Positions 1 to 7,501 of a stretch of DNA of 31,862 bases are shown here, piece by piece. Location: the NCBI GenBank assembly GCA_043746555.1, contig JAYTQU010000067.1:1-31862 (forward strand), given 5' to 3'. The notes beneath the pieces were generated by a model that ran no database searches, was not told the origin of the DNA, and was given only the letters and a program-made list of their open reading frames with translations. A program made the position numbers and the translations under genes. Source of the stretch: CAZQYC01 sp043746555. Lineage in GTDB: Bacteria > Pseudomonadota > Gammaproteobacteria > Steroidobacterales > Steroidobacteraceae. Position 1 is the first letter of the stretch. Each line of letters opens with the position of its first letter.

Positions 1-2
1 CG

Positions 3-566
3 CAGTTGTACCTGTCGATTCGCCCCTCCCATCATTTTTCGATTCGCTGGTTCGGCAGCCACTTGGCGGAATTTCTCGCCGCTTACGAAGATTATCGCGA
101 CTCGCCGTGGCTCGCGGAACTCGCCGCATGGGACTGGAAGATCGCCGCCGCATTCGACGCGATTGATGCCGAGTTGTTAACCGCCGGCGCGCTTGCGCAA
201 ATCGCACCGGAGGAGTGGTCGACCTTAAACTTCACGCCGCATCCGTCGGCACAACGAATCGAAGTCGCGACCAATATTGTCGCCATCGTCAAAGCGCTCG
301 CCAACGAGGCAACACCGCCTCAGCCATCGCAACTCGACGCACCCGCTAATTGGCTTATCTGGCGGCAGGCGTTAACCGTTCGTTATCGATCCTTGGATGC
401 CATCGAAGCCGGCGCATTGAACGCCTTGATGAACGGCGCAACCTTCGGTGAGATATGCGAGACGCTTGCAGAACACATCGCAGCGGACGATGTGCCCATG
501 CGAGCCGTCGCCCTGCTGCAACAATGGATCGCTGACGAGTGCATTGCCGAAATCAAAATCCCTTAA
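3..566 (+). CDS. HvfC/BufC-family (DUF2063) protein, 5' partial
   Basis: The reading frame is open from the window edge, so the start is missing; 187 codons and a TAA stop remain. The visible part has the family pattern: a proline/histidine stretch followed by Phe-Ser-(Ile/Leu)-Arg-Trp-(Phe/Leu)-Gly, then a helical segment Pro-Trp-Leu-Ala-Glu-Leu-Ala-x-(Trp/Leu)-(Asp/Glu)-Trp, then a C-terminal half with a hydrophobic end. In known clusters, HvfC/BufC proteins act beside a DUF692 iron enzyme (HvfB/BufB) to modify cysteines of small peptides such as copper-binding bufferins. That role is inferred here, because the partner genes would lie left of the window. The last 14 bases overlap the end of the convergent hicA gene. 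The N-terminal DUF2063 domain itself is mostly off-window, so the call rests on the C-terminal half. Confidence 0.75.
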   Translation, partial: QLYLSIRPSHHFSIRWFGSHLAEFLAAYEDYRDSPWLAELAAWDWKIAAAFDAIDAELLTAGALAQIAPEEWSTLNFTPHPSAQRIEVATNIVAIVKALANEATPPQPSQLDAPANWLIWRQALTVRYRSLDAIEAGALNALMNGATFGEICETLAEHIAADDVPMRAVALLQQWIADECIAEIKIP

Positions 567-747
567 CCAATCCCGCCTGTTTTAGAACCGCGTTAGCCGT
601 GTGACGCGATTTTATTTTTGAATCGACAACAAAGTTGCGATTGGATATGGGGCTAAACCATATTTGGTGATCCCCCTTCCCGGAACGCACTGAGCGGCAT
701 CCTGCTTCGTGCAAAATCCTTTTAAGCTCGGGCGTAAAGTCGGACAT
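553..747 (-). CDS. hicA: HicA-family mRNA interferase toxin
   Basis: This 64-residue protein fits the small double-stranded-RNA-binding-like fold of HicA toxins, which cut mRNA. The N-terminus has the usual pattern of a helix (residues 5-15), then Gly-Cys and a basic strand. The Gly-Lys-Gly-Asp-His motif at residues 23-27 carries the catalytic histidine (His27), followed by Gln-Ile-Trp. The C-terminal helix is near Thr50-Gln57. The length is typical of the family. The gene lies 14 bases downstream of a HicB-like antitoxin on the same strand, which supports a two-gene operon with antitoxin first. Its end overlaps the convergent HvfC-like gene by 14 bases. The ribosome site upstream of the ATG is weak, consistent with translation coupled to the antitoxin. 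Confidence 0.85.
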   Translation of the reverse strand: MSDFTPELKRILHEAGCRSVRSGKGDHQIWFSPISNRNFVVDSKIKSRHTANAVLKQAGLVKGF

Positions 748-761
748 TAAGATCCAGCCGA

Positions 762-998
762 CTAGGCTGATTTAGCGAACTCTTGTTTGCGCGCTATAAG
801 CTCGAATGGCACAGGTTGTGGTACGCCGTTCGACCCGTTGAGTCCAAGCAATTCAGGGATCATCACTAACAACTTTCGCTCAAGTTCTTCCACTGTCGCT
901 GCCTCGGTTGCAAGTCCCGGCACGTCGGACTCGGCGACATACCAAACGTTGGCTTCTTCATCCCAATTGCAGTTGACTGTATAGCGAAGCGTATTCAT
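762..998 (-). CDS. hicB: HicB-like antitoxin (DUF1902 family)
   Basis: This 78-residue protein begins Met-Asn-Thr-Leu-Arg-Tyr-Thr-Val and has a strand-rich core with Trp-Asp-x4-Val-Trp-Tyr-Val, then Ser-Asp-Val-Pro-Gly-Leu-x-Thr-Glu. That is the HicB/DUF1902 fold that masks HicA. An in-frame ATG 16 codons further upstream (position 1046) would add a tail unlike the family, so the start at 998 was preferred. There is no C-terminal helix-turn-helix of the longer HicB type, so repression of its own promoter would have to use a different DNA contact. It is the first gene of a two-gene unit with hicA, 100 bases below the end of the broken protease gene on the same strand. Confidence 0.8.
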   Translation of the reverse strand: MNTLRYTVNCNWDEEANVWYVAESDVPGLATEAATVEELERKLLVMIPELLGLNGSNGVPQPVPFELIARKQEFAKSA

Positions 999-1098
999 AA
1001 CATACCGTGCGACTCGGCCATTCAAATAATACGGACAATCTAGCACACCCAGTCAATCGGGTCGCCCCAAGAACGAGATCGGCCGGCTTGGCTATTAC

Positions 1099-2671
1099 TT
1101 AATCGCCTTCCGCCACCATCGCCCCATCGACGCGAACACGCAGCGCTTGCAGTTGATCCGCGGTCAACGCGTCGAGGCCCGTATTCAAAACCACTTGTTT
1201 TCCCGAGCCTAGCGTTTCATTTAATCGCAATGTCGAGCCGGATTGCACCACGCCACCGAAACCGTTGCTCAACACCGGCGTACTTGGATATCGCGTAACG
1301 CCACGGGTGAACGATTTTGCACGACGACTACGATGCGGCCGGTTGCATCGCGTTGTACGACAGCCGCGATGTATTGTTCCGGATGCTGCGGCAAGTCGAG
1401 CGTCATATACTCCTTGGCCGCCAACTGTCCGAATAGCGACTCCGAATCCGCCGCGGCTCCAAAAAACTCCAGCGCCCGCGCTCGATCGCCGCGCTCTTGA
1501 GAAACTTTGCCGAGATAGTACGCCGCGGGTTTGGTCGGCAGGAGCTCGTTGCTGCGTTTCAACCACTCCTGTGCTTTGGGTTTATTTCCCGACTCGTACT
1601 GCGCAATGCCGCCGCCGAGATACGATCCAAAATAATTGGGATTGTATTGAATGGCTTGTTCGTAGTGCGGGATCGCATCCTTGTAATGCTTTCGCGCGAC
1701 CTCGATTTCACCGCGTAACTCGTGAAAGCGTCCTTCTTGCGGCAACAACTTGGTCGCTTCGCCGGCAAGATTGTCGGCCGCCGCGTAGTCTTTCTTTTTG
1801 AGCGCAGCGACTGCTTGATCGTATTTGTCGTAGGCCGGTTTTGCTTGCATGAGCGCGGCAATGCGGGTCTGGTATTGTTTCTCCCCGACTTCGCCGCCGG
1901 GACCAAGCGTCGCGGCCATCTCTCTATTTTTTTCACGCGCTCCTCCGATGGCGGATGCGATGCGAACATGCGATCGAAGAATCCGTGCTTCCCGCCTTGC
2001 TCGTTGGAGATACGCACAAACGTTTCTTGCAGCGAGACCGCGCCGGCCGGATCGTAGCCCGCCAACTTCATGTACTTCATTCCATAGTGATCGGCTTCGA
2101 GTTCTTGCTCGCGACCATACTTCATTTGCGCCATTTGCAAACCGACGCCCGCCCCCGCGACCGCAAGTCCGGCGGCATTTGAATCCACTCCACTGATCGC
2201 CGCGCCGATTTGCGTTAACACCATTCCGCCCTGCATGAGCACGCCGCGCTCTTGCGCTTTCGCACCATGACGCGCGGCGGCGTGGACGATTTCATGTCCC
2301 AGCACGGCGGCGAGTTCGGATTCGCTTTTCAATTCGGTGAGCAGACCGCGATTCAGCGAAATTTTTCCACCCGGTAATGCCCACGCATTCGGTACCAAGT
2401 TGTCGAGTACTTTGAATTCGTACGGCAATTGCCGATCGGCTACCTTCGCGAGTTTCTGTCCGATTTCATTCACGTACGCCGTGAGCTCGGGCATCACTTG
2501 TAAATCGCCGCCCTCGCCCTGTCTTGCGGGCGCATAATTCTTCTCGCCGATCTGTATTTCTTCTGTCTGGGAAACAAACTGAAGTTCCTTTTTACCCGTG
2601 ACCGGATTCGTGCCGCAAGCGGTGAATGTCAGGATTATCAGCGCTAACGCGATTGATTTTGGTAGTCGCAT
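1099..2671 (-). pseudogene. M48 metalloprotease-TPR lipoprotein, broken by two frameshifts
   Basis: Read from 2671, the first frame encodes a signal peptide with a lipobox-like Phe-Thr-Ala-Cys (Cys19). The M48 zinc motif His-Glu-Ile-Val-His lies at residues 126-130 and the third ligand Glu192 is in Glu-Ala-Asp. This matches BepA-like periplasmic proteases that handle outer-membrane proteins. Near 1927-1933 the homology moves one frame back, and the new frame (to about 1281) encodes TPR repeats. Near 1281 it moves back once more, and the last frame ends at 1099 in a conserved C-terminal tail. Each junction needs one extra A on the coding strand: eight instead of seven A at 1927-1933, and AA instead of A at 1281. 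Joined, the product would be about 524 residues. As written, the first frame continues 118 unrelated codons to 1559. It may be a real pseudogene, a sequencing error at homopolymers, or recoded; the sequence alone cannot decide. Confidence 0.8.
1927..1933 (-). other. A7 run at first frameshift junction
   Basis: On the coding (minus) strand, codons GTG AAA AAA ATA contain seven consecutive A. Reading eight A instead gives Val-Lys-Lys-Asn-Arg-Glu followed by the TPR frame, restoring the family pattern. Such runs are prone to sequencing deletion, mutation and RNA-polymerase slippage. Confidence 0.65.
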
Positions 2672-2729
2672 GCCAATACTTCTACGAACGATTTACGAAT
2701 TCCAATACTACGTCGCCGACTACATCGTC
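2672..2729. promoter_or_regulatory. Divergent promoter region, protease / pirin operon
   Basis: Only 58 bases separate the two divergent starts, so promoters for both directions must sit here or inside the coding ends. The octamer CCAATACT occurs twice in direct orientation (2673-2680 and 2702-2709), 29 bases apart. No convincing -35/-10 pair was identified. Confidence 0.35.
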
Positions 2730-3251
2730 ATGACCACAAGAACGCTTGAGAGTCTCATTCCATCCATTCCCGTATCCGACGGTGCGGGTGTGAAGCTGCG
2801 TCGGAGCATCGGACAACGACCGGGTGCGTGGCTCGATACTTTTTTAATGCTAGATGAATTCTTTCCCGACGATCCCGACAACTATTTGGCCGGATTTCCA
2901 TTGTATCCGCATCGCGGCTTTGAGACTGTCACGTACATGCTCGACGGTCACATGTTGCACGAAGATCATCTCGGCAATCGCGGCGATCTTCTGCCGGGAT
3001 CGGTGCGGTGGATGACGGCGGGCCGTGGCATCATTCATTCCGAAATGCCGCAACAAACGCAAGGTCGCATGCGCGATTTTCAGTTGTGGATCAACTTGCC
3101 GGCCGCCGAAAAGATGAAGTCTGCGCCATATCGCGACCTTGGGCCGACCGACATTCCATGCGTCGATTTGGCGGAAGGCGGACGTGCAAAAGTCATTGCA
3201 GGCGCACTCAATATCAATGGCACTCGTCACGCGGGCCCGATTCAACAATGA
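2730..3251 (+). CDS. Truncated pirin-family cupin protein
   Basis: This 173-residue protein matches the N-terminal cupin domain of pirins. Visible family blocks are Pro-His-Arg-Gly-Phe-Glu-Thr-Val, His-Glu-Asp, Trp-Met-Thr-Ala-Gly-Arg-Gly-Ile-Ile-His-Ser-Glu-Met, and Gln-Leu-Trp-Ile-Asn-Leu. Pirins bind iron with three His and one Glu, and some have quercetinase activity. Here the usual His-Pro-His is Tyr-Pro-His, so one metal ligand appears replaced. Family members are about 230-290 residues with a second cupin domain. This one stops just after the first domain, and the next gene starts inside its stop codon (ATGA overlap). The start at 2730 (Met-Thr-Thr-Arg) was chosen because an earlier in-frame start at 2598 would overlap the divergent protease gene. 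It is the first gene of an exporter operon; whether it is functional is uncertain. Confidence 0.8.
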   Translation: MTTRTLESLIPSIPVSDGAGVKLRRSIGQRPGAWLDTFLMLDEFFPDDPDNYLAGFPLYPHRGFETVTYMLDGHMLHEDHLGNRGDLLPGSVRWMTAGRGIIHSEMPQQTQGRMRDFQLWINLPAAEKMKSAPYRDLGPTDIPCVDLAEGGRAKVIAGALNINGTRHAGPIQQ

Positions 3252-4222
3252 TGACTCCATCGCGACAATCGGTTGTTCGTTTGACGTCGATTATTGCGTT
3301 CGCAACGCTGGCCGCCTGCGGCAATAACGAAGCACCGCGTATTCAAGGATATGTCGAAGGTGAATTCGTGTACGTGTCGTCGCCGGTAGCCGGTCCGTTG
3401 ATGACATTGGCTATTGAGCGAGGCGCGCAAGTGGAACGAGGGACGATGTTATTCGAGATCGACTCGACGTCGGCGCGAGCGCAGCGCGATGCGGCACAAG
3501 CACGATTAGCTCAAGCGCAAGCATCGCTTCACGATGCACAGAAAGGTCTACGCCCCAGCGAGCTCGAGTCGATTCAAGCGCAGTACATCCAGGTGGTCGC
3601 GGCGCAATCGCTCGCTGAATCGGAGCTCAAGCGCCAACAGAATTTGCTGACCTCCGTAGGCGGAACTTCAAAGCAAGATGTCGACAAGGCACGTTCGGCG
3701 CGCGATCAAGCGAAGGCTCAAGTCGCCGCGTTGAGTGCGCAACTTAAGACGGCCCGCTTGGGCGCGCGTAACGACCAAGTGCTCGCCGCGAGCGCGAATC
3801 GCGATGCGATGCAAGCACAGCTAGCGCAGGCCGAATGGGAACTTAGTCAAGCAACGCAATCCGCAGTCACCACCGCCGTCGTCGCCGACACGTTTTATCG
3901 ACCGGGCGAATGGATCGCGGCCGGTCATCCGGTCGTAGCTCTTCTGCCACCAAGCAACATCAAAGTGCGCGCCTATGTGCCGGAAACGCAGTTAAGCGTT
4001 TTGCGTGTCGGCGCTGCTGCAAAGATTTCTCTCGATGGCAGAGCAACGCCGCTTAACGGCACGATTAGCTTCATCTCGCCGCGACTCGAGTTCACGCCGC
4101 CGGTTGTCTACAGCCAAACCATGCGCAGCAAGTTTGTCGCGCTGATCGAACTCGTGTTCGATCCGGCCGTTGCGGCAACGCTGCATCCTGGGCAACCGGT
4201 CGATGTGCAATTCATCAAGTAG
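3248..4222 (+). CDS. HlyD-family periplasmic adaptor of ABC exporter
   Basis: This 324-residue protein has an N-terminal signal with a lipobox Leu-Ala-Ala-Cys (Cys24), so it is probably a lipoprotein anchored in the inner membrane. A biotinyl/lipoyl-like half follows (about residues 36-75: Gly-Tyr-Val-Glu-Gly-Glu-Phe-Val-Tyr-Val). Then comes a long alanine/glutamine-rich coiled coil (about 75-195), the second lipoyl half and a beta-barrel domain (Ile-Lys-Val-Arg-Ala-Tyr-Val-Pro-Glu near 228-236). The architecture is that of YbhG/YhiI-type membrane-fusion proteins, which link an inner-membrane ABC pump to a TolC-like channel. The ATG at 3248 overlaps the pirin stop by four bases; a second ATG follows at once at 3251. 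The ATPase and permease genes follow directly. No outer-membrane channel gene is in the window. Confidence 0.88.
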   Translation: MMTPSRQSVVRLTSIIAFATLAACGNNEAPRIQGYVEGEFVYVSSPVAGPLMTLAIERGAQVERGTMLFEIDSTSARAQRDAAQARLAQAQASLHDAQKGLRPSELESIQAQYIQVVAAQSLAESELKRQQNLLTSVGGTSKQDVDKARSARDQAKAQVAALSAQLKTARLGARNDQVLAASANRDAMQAQLAQAEWELSQATQSAVTTAVVADTFYRPGEWIAAGHPVVALLPPSNIKVRAYVPETQLSVLRVGAAAKISLDGRATPLNGTISFISPRLEFTPPVVYSQTMRSKFVALIELVFDPAVAATLHPGQPVDVQFIK

Positions 4223-4230
4223 TCATCGCA

Positions 4231-5178
4231 ATGCGTACGCACTCCAACGACGACGAATTGGCCATTGATGTGCGAGGGATGACCAAGCGCTTTGGCAAAC
4301 TCACTGCGGTAGATCACATCGACTTGCAAGTTCCGCGCGGCACGATTTGCGGATTTCTAGGCCCCAACGGTAGCGGCAAGACAACTTTCATTCGCATGCT
4401 GTGCGGATTGCTTCGTGCCGACGAGGGTAGCGGTGCCTGCCTCGGTTTCGATGTCATTCACGAGAGCGACCAAATTAAGCGTCAAGTGGGTTACATGACG
4501 CAGCGCTTTAGTTTCTATGAAGACCTCACCATCGCGGAAAATCTCGACTTCGTCGCGCGCATGTACAACGTCGCCAATCGACGCGCGACCGTTGCGGCGA
4601 GTATCGAACGCTTGGGTCTCGCCGATCGGCAACATCAATTGGCCGGCGAATTGTCGGGCGGTTGGAAACAACGATTAGCGTTGGCGGCTTGTATGTTGCA
4701 TGACCCGAAACTCTTGTTGCTCGACGAACCGACCGCCGGCGTCGATCCACAGGCACGTCGCGATTTTTGGGAACACATTCACGAACTGGCGAATCAAGGT
4801 CTCACTTTCTTGATCGCCACTCACTACATGGACGAAGCCGAGCGTTGCCATCGTCTCGCCTACATTGGCTACGGAAAACTCTTGGTGCAAGGATCGCTTG
4901 CCGAGGTCATTGCACAAGCGCATCTCACCACCTGGACCGTGAGCGGTCCCGACTTGCTAAACCTTCGCGATCTGTTGCGCGCTCATCCAGGCGTTACGCA
5001 AGCTGTGCCGTTCGGCAACACCTTGCACGTGAGCAGCGACGATGCGAATTTATTGCAACAGGCTATCGCGCCGTACATTCATGCACCCTACGTGTGGCGG
5101 GAGATCGACTCGAGCTTGGAAGACGCCTTCATGCGTTTTATGAGCCGCGCTGCCGCGCGCGAACGAGATACCGCATGA
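4231..5178 (+). CDS. ABC transporter ATP-binding protein (YbhF/CcmA-like)
   Basis: This 315-residue protein carries one complete ATPase domain: Walker A Gly-Pro-Asn-Gly-Ser-Gly-Lys-Thr at 44-51, Q-loop Gln91, signature Leu-Ser-Gly-Gly-Trp at 141-145, Walker B Leu-Leu-Leu-Leu-Asp-Glu at 161-166, and switch His198 followed by Tyr-Met-Asp-Glu-Ala-Glu. The C-terminal 80 residues form the regulatory tail common in ABC-2 exporter ATPases. E. coli YbhF carries two ATPase domains in one chain, so this half-size version must act as a homodimer. It lies 8 bases after the adaptor gene and shares four bases (ATGA) with the permease gene, so the three products should be made together. The substrate cannot be told from the sequence. 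Confidence 0.92.
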   Translation: MRTHSNDDELAIDVRGMTKRFGKLTAVDHIDLQVPRGTICGFLGPNGSGKTTFIRMLCGLLRADEGSGACLGFDVIHESDQIKRQVGYMTQRFSFYEDLTIAENLDFVARMYNVANRRATVAASIERLGLADRQHQLAGELSGGWKQRLALAACMLHDPKLLLLDEPTAGVDPQARRDFWEHIHELANQGLTFLIATHYMDEAERCHRLAYIGYGKLLVQGSLAEVIAQAHLTTWTVSGPDLLNLRDLLRAHPGVTQAVPFGNTLHVSSDDANLLQQAIAPYIHAPYVWREIDSSLEDAFMRFMSRAAARERDTA

Positions 5179-6317
5179 TCCAACGACATCGCATTTCCGT
5201 CGCTCGCTTTGCGGCGATGGTCGTCAAAGAATTTATTCAGATGCGCCGCGATCGACTGACCTTCGCCATGATGGTTGCCGTGCCGCTTCTTCAGTTGGTG
5301 TTATTCGGTTACGCGATCAATTCGGATCCCAAACATCTCAGCGCCGCCGTGTTACTTGCGGACGATGGCCCGCAGGCGCGCACGCTGCTGCAAGCACTAA
5401 AGAACAGCGGCTATTTTTCATTCACCCAAGAGGTAGCGACCGAAGCACAAGCCGATGAGCTTCTCGATCGCGGCGCTGTGCAATTTATCGTGCAGATTCC
5501 CCCGCGTTTTTCGCGCGATTTGGTGCGCGGCGACCGACCCACGATTTTGGTGGCCGCCGACGCAACCGATCCCGGCGCGACAGGCAATGCGATCGCATCG
5601 TTGTCCGTTGCAATTGAGCTAGCGCTACTCAACGATTTCAAAGGTCCGCTTGCTTATCTCGCGAGCAGTCCAAGCGCCGTCGACGTGCGCGTGCATGCGC
5701 GCTACAACCCCGAAGCGGTGACGCAATACAACATCGTGCCGGGACTCATGGGCGTCGTGCTGACCATGACATTGGTGATCATCACCGGTCTGGCGATTAC
5801 TCGCGAACGCGAGCGCGGCACGATGGAGAATCTTCTCTCGATGCCCACGCGACCTACCGAAGTGCTGATCGGAAAAATCGTTCCGTATATATTGGTCGGC
5901 TACGTGCAAGTCGCATTGATATTGCTGGCGTCGCATTTTGTATTTCACGTGCCGATGGTCGGCAGCATTGCGCTGTTACTCGTTGCCTGCTTGGTGTTTA
6001 TTGCGGCGAATTTGGCCGTGGGCGTGACATTTTCCACCATCGCCACAAATCAACTGCAAGCGATGCAAATGTCGATCTTCTTTTTCTTGCCATCGATTTT
6101 ACTGTCGGGATTTATGTTCCCGTTTCGCGGCATGCCGCGTTGGGCGCAATTGCTCGGCGAAATGTTGCCGATCACGCACTTCCTGCGCATTGCGCGCGGC
6201 ATCCTGCTTAAAGGTAATGGACTCCTCGATGTCCTGCCGCAGATGTGGCCGATTGCGCTGTTTGCACTCGTGGTGCTGGGCATCGGCGTGAAACGGTATC
6301 GGCAGACGCTGGATTGA
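5175..6317 (+). CDS. ABC-2 type exporter permease (YbhS/YbhR-like)
   Basis: This 380-residue protein has the standard ABC-2 layout. One membrane segment lies near residues 28-47, followed by a large extracytoplasmic domain (about 50-185). Five further segments lie near 188-208, 231-252, 261-285, 296-317 and 357-372. The family motif Arg-Glu-Arg-Glu-Arg-Gly-Thr-Met-Glu-Asn-Leu at 210-220 couples to the ATPase. The start at 5175 overlaps the ATPase stop by four bases; the frame is open upstream but lies inside the ATPase gene. Relatives often come as two adjacent permease genes. Only one is present here, so the transporter core is probably a permease homodimer. This is the last gene of the pirin-adaptor-ATPase-permease operon. 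Confidence 0.92.
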   Translation: MIQRHRISVARFAAMVVKEFIQMRRDRLTFAMMVAVPLLQLVLFGYAINSDPKHLSAAVLLADDGPQARTLLQALKNSGYFSFTQEVATEAQADELLDRGAVQFIVQIPPRFSRDLVRGDRPTILVAADATDPGATGNAIASLSVAIELALLNDFKGPLAYLASSPSAVDVRVHARYNPEAVTQYNIVPGLMGVVLTMTLVIITGLAITRERERGTMENLLSMPTRPTEVLIGKIVPYILVGYVQVALILLASHFVFHVPMVGSIALLLVACLVFIAANLAVGVTFSTIATNQLQAMQMSIFFFLPSILLSGFMFPFRGMPRWAQLLGEMLPITHFLRIARGILLKGNGLLDVLPQMWPIALFALVVLGIGVKRYRQTLD

Positions 6318-6382
6318 TTTGAAGCCTTCACCATCGCGCTTGATCCGCCGCTGCGAAACATGACAATCAGCGGTTTCGAGTT

Positions 6383-6541
6383 TCATTGCTGCGGCGGACT
6401 CTCTCTGAGCTGTTGATCGGTGGGCGTTGGAGTGAGCGTCGGTGTCGGTGAAGACGGCGATCCGCCCGATCCGCCGCCGCAGGCGCTAAGCCCCAATGCA
6501 AGTCCCAAGAGCGGAATCCGGATTGCCTGACGTGTTGACAT
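6383..6541 (-). CDS. Small proline/threonine-rich lipoprotein
   Basis: This 52-residue protein has a short basic start, a hydrophobic stretch and the lipobox Leu-Ser-Ala-Cys (Cys21). A Gly/Ser linker and a Pro-Thr repeat tail (PTPTLTPTPT) follow. It would be a lipid-anchored peptide of about 32 mature residues. The ATG at 6541 was chosen because the signal begins there; an AAGGAG sequence lies 15 bases upstream, which is longer than ideal spacing. No known family is recognised. The gene is convergent with the exporter operon and divergent from the aldolase gene. Peptides of this kind are often left unannotated. Confidence 0.55.
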   Translation of the reverse strand: MSTRQAIRIPLLGLALGLSACGGGSGGSPSSPTPTLTPTPTDQQLRESPPQQ

Positions 6542-6689
6542 TGGAAATATCGATAACTCCTTACGAAACCCCAAACTCACACTGAAACACTGACAACGCA
6601 GCACGCAGGGAATCGTTGCCTCACGCATATCAAAACCGTTGTTGCGGGTTTAGAATGTGCAAATCATCACATTGTTCGCCGAGGCTTTT

Positions 6690-7454
6690 ATGTCCGCCGT
6701 ACTCAAGGCTCCCGCCATCTCCGACGCGGAACGCGCCATTCGCGTCGATCTTGCCGCCGCTTATCGTCTAGTCGCGCTCTATGGTTGGGACGACATTATC
6801 TTCACGCACATCTCGGCGCGGATTCCCGGAAAGGAACACCACTTCTTAATCAATCCATATGGATTGATGTTCGAAGAAATCACTGCGTCCAGTTTGGTAA
6901 AGATCGATCTCGCGGGCCAACCGGTCGGCGAGCAACTGCATATACGCGTCAATCCCGCGGGATTCACCATTCATTCGGCGATTCACGAAGTACGCGAAGA
7001 CGCCGGTTGCGTCATACACTTACACACACCCGATGGCACGGCGGTCGCTACGTCGAAGGAAGGGCTGCAGCCTCTCAATCAAACCGCGCAGCTCGTGATC
7101 GGCGACTTGGTTTATCACGACTACGAGGGCGTCGCGCTCGATCATTCCGAAAAACCGCGATTGCAACAGGACTTGGGCAAGCACAACATTATGCTGCTTA
7201 AGAATCACGGCACGCTGACGGTGGGTCGCTCCTGCGCAGAGGCTTTCATGCGCATGTATTTCTTGGAGCGCGCTTGCACGATGCAAGTGAGAACACGAAC
7301 GCTCGGAACCGATAATCATCGAACCGCGCAGAGCGCGATCGACAAAAACAATGCGTTGATGCAAGACGAGAACATGGGCAACATCACCAACACACTCGCG
7401 TGGTCGGCGCTGCTTCGGAAGTTGGATCGAATTGATCCTGGATTTAGAAATTAG
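6690..7454 (+). CDS. Class II aldolase/adducin family protein
   Basis: This 254-residue protein has the class II aldolase fold. Metal-binding histidines are visible in Ile-His-Leu-His (His110, His112) and Lys-Asn-His-Gly (His173), and the substrate-side block Phe-Thr-His-Ile-Ser-Ala-Arg is at about 38-44. The family includes zinc-dependent fuculose/ribulose-phosphate aldolases and many paralogues of unknown substrate. The length and the Trp-Asp-Asp-Ile-Ile-Phe-Thr-His-Ile-Ser variant place it with the paralogues annotated only as class II aldolase/adducin. The ATG at 6690 is preceded by GAGG five bases upstream; a GTG at 6657 is in frame but lacks a ribosome site. It appears to be a single-gene unit, so the substrate remains open. 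Confidence 0.88.
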   Translation: MSAVLKAPAISDAERAIRVDLAAAYRLVALYGWDDIIFTHISARIPGKEHHFLINPYGLMFEEITASSLVKIDLAGQPVGEQLHIRVNPAGFTIHSAIHEVREDAGCVIHLHTPDGTAVATSKEGLQPLNQTAQLVIGDLVYHDYEGVALDHSEKPRLQQDLGKHNIMLLKNHGTLTVGRSCAEAFMRMYFLERACTMQVRTRTLGTDNHRTAQSAIDKNNALMQDENMGNITNTLAWSALLRKLDRIDPGFRN

Positions 7455-7473
7455 TTTTGTAGTTCGATCAATT

Positions 7474-7501
7474 CGCCGCAATCGGCGTTGGCTAATTTTT
7501 T
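7474..7501 (+). terminator. Possible terminator after aldolase gene
   Basis: The stem CGCCG (7474-7478), loop CAAT and CGGCG (7483-7487) are followed eight bases later by six T (7496-7501). The stem is short and the T run is not adjacent, so this is a weak candidate. It overlaps the end of the convergent transglycosylase gene. Confidence 0.35.

Noticed and set aside
1927..1936. Classical ribosomal -1 slippery heptamer
   Set aside because: In frame, the codons are GTG AAA AAA ATA. Tandem slip would give mismatches (G-AAA-AAA), so it is not the ideal X-XXY-YYZ form. Polymerase slippage or sequence error is likelier, and the second junction has no such motif.
4767..5174. Upstream extension of the permease frame
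   Set aside because: It overlaps the ATPase gene in another frame; the ATG at 5175 with the ATGA overlap and the first membrane segment is the natural start.
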